Made by a program: the position numbers and the translations under genes. The notes under the pieces were generated by a model. The model worked only from the letters and a program-made list of their open reading frames with translations, did not search any database and was not told the origin of the DNA. A stretch of 5,097 nt of DNA, from positions 1 to 5,097 of the forward strand of contig DAWR01000109.1 of assembly GCA_002506015.1 (NCBI GenBank), written 5' to 3'. Every line of letters begins with the position of its first letter. Position 1 is the first letter of the stretch. Shown in pieces: positions 1 through 5,097 of this stretch. Source of the stretch: Candidatus Methanogasteraceae archaeon UBA261. Its GTDB lineage: Archaea > Halobacteriota > Methanosarcinia > Methanosarcinales > Methanogasteraceae.

Positions 1-1358
1 TGAAATTCATAGGCAACAACTACTATGTCTACAGCGCAACGAGTGAATGGGACAAGAGCAAGAAGAAGGTACGGAAAATAACCGAGTACATTGGATCCAT
101 AGATCGCGATGGCATATTCAAGAAGAAGAGGATGAGATCACATATTCAGGAGTCCAGGCGAGAGGTCTTTGAGTATGGGAATTGCGCGCTTGCATATCAT
201 CTGATAGAAGATATTGAAGACCTTCTGGCAGAAACGACGCCTTACTGCCGCGAGATCATTGTCTCTGCCATAATCAAGGCAATCGACCCTAAACCGTTGA
301 GGCTATTTGCTTCCAGGTGGGAAAAGTTTTATCTCTCCAAACAGATCGATGTCAGCCTTTCTCCAAAGCACCTTTCATCGGTTTTACAGAATATTGGAAA
401 AGATATACATACGTGGTATGACCTTTTTTCAAAACTCGCAACCAAAGACGATCTTCTGCTATATGACTTAACATCTGTCATTACATATTCAAAGAACATC
501 AAACTGGCAGAGAAAGGATACAACGCAGATCATGAATACCTTGATCAGATCGGAGTTATCATGGCTTTCTCGTCCATCACAAAGTTGCCTGTTGGAGTAG
601 ACGTCTTTTATGGATCTATGAGGGATATAACTACAATCAGAGACTTTATCGAAAGATTTCCCAAGAAAGACTTCGGGTTCATATTCGATCGAGGATTCTC
701 GTCGTATAAATTGCTGGAAGATCTGATGCAATGGGGGATACACTATATGGTGCCTCTACGGAAGAATTCAACGCTCATCGATATTAGATGGATGCGCTGG
801 AAGGGTCCTTTCCTGTACAGGGATAAGCCGGTCAGGTGGGGTACAAAAAAGACCGAGTATGGCACTTTATATGCCTTTGAAGACCCTTTGAACGAAGGAG
901 AAGAAGAGCAATCTCTTCTCAGGAAAGTTGAATCAAATACAATCAGTATGGCTGAATTTGAACAGAAACGTAAACTTGCCGGGGTATTTTGTTTGATATC
1001 AGACATGACTAAAGATGGATCCGATATGTTCGACCTGTACAAGGGTCGAGAAGATGTGGAAATGGCATTCGATGCTATGAAAAACGAATTAGAGTCTGAC
1101 AAGACTTACTTAAGGTCAGATGAAACGGTAAGAGGCTATTTTCTCGTCACATTTCTTGCTATGAGAATATACTTCAAGATATTGAAGAGATTGAGAGAAA
1201 AGAAGCTTACAAGCAAGATATCCGTGGATGAGGTACTGTTCGAGCTTTCAAAAGTTACGAAAATTGTGGAGGCGAATGGAATGGAGTACTTCGCAAAGAT
1301 TCCGAAGAGAGCAAGACGTATGAGTTCACTATTCCCCGAGGCTCTACCTATGGGTTAA
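1..1358 (+). CDS. IS4/IS1634-type DDE transposase, 5' end at window edge
   Basis: Transposase that would cut and join the ends of its own insertion sequence. The frame is open from the left edge (first whole codon at base 3) to the TAA at 1356-1358, giving 451 visible residues. Bases 1-2 are 'tg', so an NTG start could lie one base outside the window; the visible N-terminus (KFIGNNYYVY) looks like a natural protein start. The ATG at 132 is internal and discards this conserved-looking part. Counting from base 3, the likely catalytic residues are D155 (LLLYDLTS), D229 (FIFDRGFSS) and E353. E353 sits in a Y-x2-R-x3-E-x6-K signature (YKGREDVE...K), which is diagnostic of IS4-like transposases. 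The roughly 124 residues between the second D and the E fit the family's insertion domain. No frameshift or internal stop is visible, so it may be functional. It is more A+T-rich than proAB. Assignment to IS4 versus IS1634 is not firm. Confidence 0.87.
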   Translation, partial: KFIGNNYYVYSATSEWDKSKKKVRKITEYIGSIDRDGIFKKKRMRSHIQESRREVFEYGNCALAYHLIEDIEDLLAETTPYCREIIVSAIIKAIDPKPLRLFASRWEKFYLSKQIDVSLSPKHLSSVLQNIGKDIHTWYDLFSKLATKDDLLLYDLTSVITYSKNIKLAEKGYNADHEYLDQIGVIMAFSSITKLPVGVDVFYGSMRDITTIRDFIERFPKKDFGFIFDRGFSSYKLLEDLMQWGIHYMVPLRKNSTLIDIRWMRWKGPFLYRDKPVRWGTKKTEYGTLYAFEDPLNEGEEEQSLLRKVESNTISMAEFEQKRKLAGVFCLISDMTKDGSDMFDLYKGREDVEMAFDAMKNELESDKTYLRSDETVRGYFLVTFLAMRIYFKILKRLREKKLTSKISVDEVLFELSKVTKIVEANGMEYFAKIPKRARRMSSLFPEALPMG

Positions 1359-1373
1359 ACTGCGGAGTTACGG
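1..1373 (+). mobile_element. Right part of an IS4/IS1634-type insertion sequence
   Basis: This is the part of the insertion sequence inside the window: the transposase gene and the short 3' flank. The left terminal inverted repeat is outside the window, so the element cannot be delimited. The right limit is a guess: the G/C-rich stretch at 1360-1373 (ctgcggagttacgg) directly after the stop is where a terminal repeat is expected. Without the left end, neither the inverted repeat nor a target-site duplication can be confirmed. Confidence 0.5.
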
Positions 1374-1470
1374 TCAGCTATATCATCTTTAAAAACCTTG
1401 CGCCGATATTCTGGGAAAAAAACAATATAATAATTAGTATGAAATACCGAACTTCCGGTTGTTTTGGCTT

Positions 1471-1486
1471 CTATAAACTATATATA
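1471..1486 (+). promoter_or_regulatory. Archaeal-type TATA box ahead of tnpB
   Basis: The stretch contains ctataaac followed by tatatata-like sequence, with its centre about 27 bp before the GTG start at 1510. Archaeal transcription starts roughly 25 bp downstream of the TATA box, so the transcript would begin at or next to the start codon. No GGTGA- or GGAGG-like sequence precedes the GTG, which fits a leaderless mRNA. The region is A+T-rich throughout, so a chance TATA match is possible. Confidence 0.45.
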
Positions 1487-1509
1487 CCACTTCGGCCAAT
1501 ATAAGTGTT

Positions 1510-2616
1510 GTGTCAAGACGAACTTTCAAATACCGGATTTACCCGACCAAAACGCAAACAACAATCCTGTTGCACTGGTTGAACGTATGCAGGTATCTGT
1601 ACAATGAGCTGCTTGCAGACCGTAAGAATGCTTATGACCGGTGCGGTATTGGAGTAAACTATAATCAACAGGCGGGGCAGTTGAAATACCTGAATCTCGG
1701 CATACACTCACAGGTTGCGCAGGATGTGATTCGCAGATTGGATAAGGCGTTTCAGAACTTTTTCAGGCGCGTGAAAAACGGTGAGAAACCCGGATACCCA
1801 CGGTTTCAGGGTAAAAATCGATATGACAGTTTCACGTATCCCCAATCCGGATTCACGATACTGGACGGCGGCAAACTAAAGCTCTCGAAGATCGGAACGA
1901 TCCGGATGTTCATGCACCGGGAAATTGTCGGGACGATCAAAACCTGCACAATCCTACGCGATGGGGATCGGTGGTACGCAGCCTTCAGCGCAGAACTGCC
2001 AGACCCGGAGCCAAAAGAGATCAAGACCTCTGTTGGCGTGGATGTCGGGATAACAATGCTTGCGACACTATCCGACGGTACGGAGATTGAGAATCCAAAA
2101 ACCCTCGATAAGTACGACTCGAAGTTGAGAAAAGCACATAGAGACCTATCACGGAAAAAGAAGGGATCAAATAACCGGAATAAGCAGAAGACCGCTCTTG
2201 CAGGGGTGTATCGTAAGGTTAGAAATGCTCGAAAGGACTGTCTGCACAAAGCAAGCCGGATACTTGCAGATACATACGATCAGATTGTATTTGAGGACTT
2301 GCAGATCAAAAACATGGTCAAAAACCATCATCTTGCAAGATCAATTCACGATGCATCTTGGAGCATGTTAATCAATTTCACGACCTATAAAGCAGAATAC
2401 GCTGGTGGAGTCGTAGGACTGGTTAATCCAAGAAATACATCAAAACAATGCTCTGTTTGCGGTTGTATCCAGCCGATGCCGCTCTCACAGAGGACATACC
2501 GATGTCCTGACTGTGGCAGCGTCATGGGGCGGGATCACAACGCCGCAATCAACATCAAAAACAGATATGTACCCACGGACTGTGAGGAATTAACGCCTGT
2601 GGAGATGGTTGCATGA
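1510..2616 (+). CDS. tnpB: TnpB, RNA-guided nuclease of an IS605/IS1341-type element
   Basis: TnpB proteins are omegaRNA-guided DNA endonucleases, related to the ancestors of Cas12, that cut the empty donor site and so help the element persist. The protein has 368 residues, within the normal range. Residues 1-45 (MSRRTFKYRIYPT onward) match the N-terminal helix-turn-helix region of the OrfB family. The RuvC nuclease is split as usual: D178 in GVDVGI, E262 in IVFEDLQIKNM and D342 in GRDHNAAINI. A four-cysteine zinc site lies between the last two (C314-x2-C317 and C332-x2-C335). All catalytic and metal residues are present, so it is predicted to be active and is not a dead-nuclease derivative. 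The GTG start gives the canonical N-terminus and lies about 27 bp after a TATA-like box. The gene's 3' end overlaps the predicted omegaRNA. Confidence 0.95.
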   Translation: MSRRTFKYRIYPTKTQTTILLHWLNVCRYLYNELLADRKNAYDRCGIGVNYNQQAGQLKYLNLGIHSQVAQDVIRRLDKAFQNFFRRVKNGEKPGYPRFQGKNRYDSFTYPQSGFTILDGGKLKLSKIGTIRMFMHREIVGTIKTCTILRDGDRWYAAFSAELPDPEPKEIKTSVGVDVGITMLATLSDGTEIENPKTLDKYDSKLRKAHRDLSRKKKGSNNRNKQKTALAGVYRKVRNARKDCLHKASRILADTYDQIVFEDLQIKNMVKNHHLARSIHDASWSMLINFTTYKAEYAGGVVGLVNPRNTSKQCSVCGCIQPMPLSQRTYRCPDCGSVMGRDHNAAINIKNRYVPTDCEELTPVEMVA

Positions 2617-2668
2617 GCAACCGCTATGAACCAGGAAGCCCCGCTACTTGTGGTGGGGAGGAAGTCAC
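2573..2668 (+). ncRNA. Predicted omegaRNA scaffold (3' portion) of the TnpB element
   Basis: Three successive hairpins lie over the tnpB 3' end and the sequence after it. Hairpin 1 pairs 2573-2578 with 2597-2602 (6 bp, one G-U). Hairpin 2 pairs 2607-2612 (ggttgc) with 2617-2622 (gcaacc): a perfect 6-bp stem whose loop atga contains part of the tnpB stop codon. Hairpin 3 pairs 2639-2646 with 2651-2658 (8 bp with two G-U pairs, loop cttg). It is followed by gaagtcac at the element end. In characterised TnpB systems the omegaRNA is made from this place and its guide is the DNA just past the right end, here from about 2669 (taaacttgaagttaatgacc). The true 5' end probably lies further inside tnpB and cannot be set by eye. 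The structures are seen in the sequence; the function is inferred from the family. Confidence 0.6.
2639..2668 (+). repeat. Right-end hairpin and cleavage region of the tnpB element
   Basis: A G/C-rich imperfect palindrome (cccc at 2639-2642, gggg at 2655-2658) is followed after a few bases by gaagtcac. Elements of the IS200/IS605 group end in such sub-terminal hairpins, which TnpA binds as single-stranded DNA, with cleavage a short distance 3' of the stem. The exact cleavage base, taken here as after 2668, is an estimate. Confidence 0.55.
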
Positions 2669-2725
2669 TAAACTTGAAGTTAATGACCGAAATAGTGAAA
2701 GAAAAACCAACCGACCGCAAGAGAG

Positions 2726-2745
2726 CCCCCAAATCTATTTGGAGG
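2726..2745 (+). promoter_or_regulatory. Hairpin in the proA leader that would hide a GGAGG sequence
   Basis: Bases 2726-2733 (cccccaaa) pair with 2738-2745 (tttggagg) around the loop tcta, with one C-A mismatch. The 3' arm contains GGAGG, a perfect Shine-Dalgarno (SD) core, placed just before a GTG at 2750 that is in frame with proA. The hairpin could be a leader control element, a remnant of the DNA beside the element, or chance. No run of T follows it, so a classical terminator is unlikely. Confidence 0.25.
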
Positions 2746-2805
2746 TTGCGTGGCAGGGGTTGCAAGGTGTTGTGTGGGGGTAAACCACTCGTTTGAGACT
2801 CTCGC

Positions 2806-2811
2806 AGGTGA
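2806..2811 (+). promoter_or_regulatory. Ribosome binding site that fixes the proA start
   Basis: AGGTGA lies 7 bases before the ATG at 2819 and matches the anti-Shine-Dalgarno end of archaeal and bacterial 16S rRNA. It supports 2819 over the in-frame GTG at 2750. Confidence 0.75.
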
Positions 2812-2818
2812 ATTAAGG

Positions 2819-4099
2819 ATGACAATAGAAGAACAGGTACAACTGGCAAAGAACGCAGCGCTCGGACTCGCAGCCGCAACAACAGAGGCAAAGAACAGTG
2901 CGCTTGAGCGCGTGGCTCGTAGCATAGACGAGAACAGAGAGGAGATACAGAGCGCGAATGAACTGGACATAGAGGACGCAGAGAAAGCAAACCTCACACC
3001 GGCACTCATCAAAAGGCTCAAGCTCGATCGCCAGAAGATCGATGAGATGATCGAAGGTGTACGATCGGTGATCAGCCTCGCCGATCCTGTTGGAAATGTC
3101 CTCTCTGCAACCGAACTCGACGAGTCGCTCACGCTTTACAAGGTCTCAACTCCGATCGGTTTGATCGGTGTTATCTTTGAGTCCAGACCCGATGCGCTCG
3201 TTCAGATCGGGACGCTTGGAATTAAATCAGGGAATGCGGTCGTGCTGAAAGGCGGATCCGAAGCCAAAAGGAGTAATCGGATACTGTTTAACCTGATAAA
3301 AGATGCAATCGAGGAGGATGCGATATTCAAAGACACAATTCAGCTTGTCGAGACGAGAGAGGACGTGCGTGAGCTCTTGAAACTCGACAGCCACATCGAT
3401 CTCATGATCCCGAGGGGCTCGAATGCGCTTGTGAAATATGTCCAGGAGAACACGAAGATTCCGGTTCTCGGGCATTCGGACGGGCTATGCCATGTGTACA
3501 TAGACAAGGACATTGATCTCGATATGGCTGTTGATATCGCGTTTGATTCGAAGTGCCAGTATGCGGCGGTCTGCAATGCGATGGAATCCCTTCTTGTCCA
3601 TGCGGATGTTGCCGACGAGTTTCTACCCAGGGTCAAGGCGAGGTATGATGCGGAGAGCGTCGAGTTGAGGGGCGGTGATCGGGTGAGAGCGGTGATCGGG
3701 TGCGACCTGGCATCTGATGAGGACTGGATAACCGAGTACAACGACCTCATCCTCTCGATTCGAATCGTTGACTCGGTAGAGGACGCAATCGATCATATAA
3801 ACCGGTATGGCAGCCACCACACCGATGCGATCGTGACATCTGATGAAAAGACTGCTGAGCGCTTCATGGAGGGGGTTGACTCGTCATCGGTTATGTGGAA
3901 CTGCTCAACAAGGTTCTCGGATGGATTTCGGTACGGGCTCGGTTCCGAAGTAGGGATCTCGACTGGCAAGATTCACTCTCGCGGTCCTGTTGGGCTGGAG
4001 GGGCTCACGATCTACAAGTACAAGTTGATCGGGACCGGGCAGATCGTTGCCGATTACGCAGATGGAACCAGGCAGTTCACACATCGACAGGTGGCGTGA
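2819..4099 (+). CDS. proA: Gamma-glutamyl phosphate reductase (glutamate-5-semialdehyde dehydrogenase)
   Basis: Second step of proline synthesis: NADPH-dependent reduction of gamma-glutamyl phosphate to glutamate-5-semialdehyde, which cyclises to pyrroline-5-carboxylate. It is a cytosolic enzyme of the aldehyde dehydrogenase superfamily. The protein is 426 residues, close to the usual 410-430. Visible family features are the N-terminal AKNAALGLA...AKNSALERVA region (residues 10-35), GVIFESRPD (117-125), IPRGSNALV (197-205), the likely catalytic C252 in AAVCNAMESLLVH, and the C-terminal GSEVGISTGKIHSRGPVG block (375-392). The ATG at 2819 is chosen because it follows a well-spaced AGGTGA and gives the normal N-terminus; the GTG at 2750 would add 23 residues unlike the family. 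proB follows after 20 bp and its product supplies the ProA substrate. No good TATA box is seen in the 150 bp between this gene and the upstream mobile element, so its promoter is unclear. Confidence 0.97.
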   Translation: MTIEEQVQLAKNAALGLAAATTEAKNSALERVARSIDENREEIQSANELDIEDAEKANLTPALIKRLKLDRQKIDEMIEGVRSVISLADPVGNVLSATELDESLTLYKVSTPIGLIGVIFESRPDALVQIGTLGIKSGNAVVLKGGSEAKRSNRILFNLIKDAIEEDAIFKDTIQLVETREDVRELLKLDSHIDLMIPRGSNALVKYVQENTKIPVLGHSDGLCHVYIDKDIDLDMAVDIAFDSKCQYAAVCNAMESLLVHADVADEFLPRVKARYDAESVELRGGDRVRAVIGCDLASDEDWITEYNDLILSIRIVDSVEDAIDHINRYGSHHTDAIVTSDEKTAERFMEGVDSSSVMWNCSTRFSDGFRYGLGSEVGISTGKIHSRGPVGLEGLTIYKYKLIGTGQIVADYADGTRQFTHRQVA

Positions 4100-4104
4100 G
4101 GCGC

Positions 4105-4111
4105 GAGGTGA
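4105..4111 (+). promoter_or_regulatory. Ribosome binding site that decides the proB start
   Basis: GAGGTGA lies between the proA stop and proB. It overlaps the first ATG (4111) and so cannot serve it, but it stands 8 bases before the second in-frame ATG at 4120, a normal distance. This favours 4120 over 4111 and over any start inside proA. Confidence 0.7.
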
Positions 4112-4119
4112 TGGGATTC

Positions 4120-4920
4120 ATGAGGTCGCTTCGAACGGATCGGGTCATTGTCAAGGTCGGGACGAACACACTCACCACTGCTGGCGGCGGTCTCAACTAC
4201 GTGCTGATCGAGAGCATTGCAGAGCAGATATCTGAACTCAAGGGGCATGGGCATGAGTTCATCATCGTCACATCCGGTGCGATCGGGCTCGGATGCAACG
4301 AACTTTCACTTCGGGAGAGACCATCCGATATCGTTTTGAGGCAGGTTTGCGCTGCGATCGGGCAGAGCAAGATTATGGGGGTGTATCATCGCGCTTTCGA
4401 GCATTATGGCGGGATCGTTGCTCAGATCCTCCTCACTTACGGCGATTTTAAGGATGAGTCAAAGCACAAAAACCTCAGAAACGGGATCCACGAACTCCTG
4501 AAGCTGGGCATAACTCCGATCATCAACGAGAATGACGTCGTTGCGATAGACGAGATCGCGGGGGCGTTTGGCGATAATGACAGTCTCTCCGCGATGGTCG
4601 CGGTTGACGTGGGCGCAGGTCTTCTGATCCTCTTGACCGATGTTGACGGATTATACGACGACGATCCTGGAGATAACGATGGTGCAAGGTTGATTAGGAC
4701 GGTTACCGAGATAACCCCGGAAATTGAGGCAATGGCAGGCAGAACCGGATCCGGACTCGCTGTTGGCGGGATGAAGACGAAGGTCGATGCTGCGAGAGTC
4801 TGCATGGGGGCAGGATGTGATCTCGTGATCGCGAATGGGCGGGAGGGGGGTGCGATCCGTAGGATTGTTGCAGGGGATGAACTGGGGACGTTGTTTCATG
4901 GGACGCGTGATCAGTCATGA
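4120..4920 (+). CDS. proB: Glutamate 5-kinase, short form without PUA domain
   Basis: First step of proline synthesis: ATP-dependent phosphorylation of glutamate to gamma-glutamyl phosphate, which is passed to ProA. The 266 residues make up a single amino acid kinase domain. Motifs in order are VIVKVGTNTLT (residues 9-19, with K12), VTSGAIGLG (50-58), PIINENDVVA (133-142), FGDNDSLSAMVA (150-161), the nucleotide-site LLTDVDGLYDDDP (171-183) and GGMKTK (216-221). The C-terminal PUA domain of roughly 100 residues found in the E. coli enzyme is absent; the stop follows ELGTLFHGTRDQS, the natural end of the kinase domain, so this is a known short form rather than a truncation. The start at 4120 is set by the RBS at 4105-4111; 4111 is the alternative and would add only MGF. 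The 20-bp gap after proA suggests co-transcription and perhaps translational coupling. The order proA-proB is the reverse of the common bacterial proBA. Confidence 0.97.
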   Translation: MRSLRTDRVIVKVGTNTLTTAGGGLNYVLIESIAEQISELKGHGHEFIIVTSGAIGLGCNELSLRERPSDIVLRQVCAAIGQSKIMGVYHRAFEHYGGIVAQILLTYGDFKDESKHKNLRNGIHELLKLGITPIINENDVVAIDEIAGAFGDNDSLSAMVAVDVGAGLLILLTDVDGLYDDDPGDNDGARLIRTVTEITPEIEAMAGRTGSGLAVGGMKTKVDAARVCMGAGCDLVIANGREGGAIRRIVAGDELGTLFHGTRDQS

Positions 4921-4982
4921 TAACAGGCGACGAACACTCCATGATCAATTGATGCGAACTCGATATACCGGTTCAATAACTT

Positions 4983-4996
4983 GTGGTAGGAACCAC
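4983..4996. repeat. Small hairpin downstream of proB
   Basis: gtggt (4983-4987) and accac (4992-4996) form a 5-bp stem around the loop agga, about 60 bp after the proB stop. It touches the larger palindrome at 4995. No T-run follows, so a role as a terminator is not supported by the sequence. Confidence 0.3.
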
Positions 4997-5048
4997 GAGA
5001 TTACACAGATTCCCACAAGATTTCTGCGTTAATCTTGTGTAACCTCGT
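4995..5048. repeat. Nested inverted repeat, likely a dispersed intergenic palindrome
   Basis: The outer arms are 4995-5011 (acgagattacacagatt) and 5031-5048 (aatcttgtgtaacctcgt). They are complementary at 16 of 17 positions apart from one extra base in the right arm. An alternative inner hairpin uses the same right arm: cacaagatt (5014-5022) pairs perfectly with aatcttgtg (5031-5039) around an 8-base loop. The left half thus holds two related copies of an ACA(A)GATT word competing for one partner. The wording, with 'attacacagatt' and 'tctgcgttaatct', resembles a palindromic intergenic repeat I recall from many prokaryotic genomes; that resemblance is from memory. The region from 4921 to the window end otherwise holds no supported gene. 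Confidence 0.55.
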
Positions 5049-5097
5049 CTGTTGACAAGAAGTTGTATAACAGATTGCCTAACCGGCTACCCCCTCC

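Larger units (their letters stand above)
1441..2668 (+). mobile_element. IS200/IS605-group (IS1341-like) element carrying only tnpB
   Basis: The unit consists of tnpB followed by a structured right end. No TnpA (HUH tyrosine transposase) gene is present on either strand, so movement would need TnpA supplied from elsewhere. The right limit is placed after the gaagtcac that follows the terminal hairpin at 2639-2658; this layout is typical of the group. The left limit is uncertain within the 1359-1509 gap. A short hairpin there (accg at 1446-1449 with cggt at 1456-1459) is one possible left-end structure, so 1441 is only a working boundary. The element lies immediately right of the IS4-type transposase and 150 bp upstream of proA. 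Confidence 0.55.

Noticed and set aside
132..1358. ATG at 132 as the start of the transposase
   Set aside because: The same frame stays open to the window edge and the 43 residues before it read as a normal transposase N-terminus.
1510..2616. A dead TnpB repurposed as an RNA-guided repressor
   Set aside because: All three RuvC catalytic residues are intact, and the element ends look like those of a transposon.
2750..4099. GTG at 2750 as the start of proA
   Set aside because: It adds 23 residues unlike ProA, while the ATG at 2819 has a well-spaced AGGTGA and gives the family's usual N-terminus. Kept only as a regulatory possibility.
3895..4920. A longer proB beginning inside proA
   Set aside because: The extra residues are out-of-frame proA sequence, and the RBS at 4105-4111 points to 4120.
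4917..4952. Start of a third operon gene at an ATG overlapping the proB stop
   Set aside because: The frame stops after 11 codons and does not resemble ProC or any gene I recognise.
4835..5032. 65-residue open frame across the proB end
   Set aside because: It overlaps proB in another frame and then runs through the palindrome; no RBS or protein-like character.
1..5097. CRISPR array, tRNA, rRNA or minus-strand genes
   Set aside because: No regularly spaced direct repeats, no tRNA cloverleaf pattern and no rRNA motifs were seen. Minus-strand open frames all lie opposite well-supported genes.

Overview
The window looks archaeal, most likely from a methanogen-related euryarchaeote. Three things point that way. 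There is a TATA-like box about 27 bp ahead of a GTG start with no usable ribosome binding site (RBS), GGTGA-type RBSs precede the other starts, and both transposon proteins resemble families common in Methanosarcina-like genomes. This placement is an inference from style. No rRNA or lineage marker is present, and bacterial origin is not excluded. All real genes lie on the + strand.

The left half (1-2668) is mobile DNA. A DDE transposase of the IS4/IS1634 type fills 1-1358. Its reading frame is open to the left edge, so the left end of that insertion sequence is outside the window. After a 151-bp gap comes a complete TnpB gene (1510-2616) of the IS200/IS605/IS1341 group, with no TnpA partner in view. 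Its 3' end runs into a chain of three hairpins ending at about 2668. This is the expected layout of an omegaRNA scaffold followed by the right end of the element, so the guide should be the chromosomal sequence from about 2669 onward.

The right half (2669-4920) carries chromosomal proline biosynthesis genes: proA (gamma-glutamyl phosphate reductase, 2819-4099) and proB (glutamate 5-kinase, 4120-4920). They are 20 bp apart, each has a strong RBS, and they are probably one operon. ProB phosphorylates glutamate and ProA reduces the product to glutamate semialdehyde, which cyclises to pyrroline-5-carboxylate. ProC, the last step, is not in the window. ProB is the short form, without the C-terminal PUA domain.

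The last 177 bp (4921-5097) hold no convincing gene. They contain a nested inverted repeat (4995-5048) that looks like a dispersed intergenic palindrome. No new multi-gene system is evident. The most rewarding items are the intact TnpB/omegaRNA unit with its readable guide, its position just upstream of proAB, and the palindrome downstream of proB.
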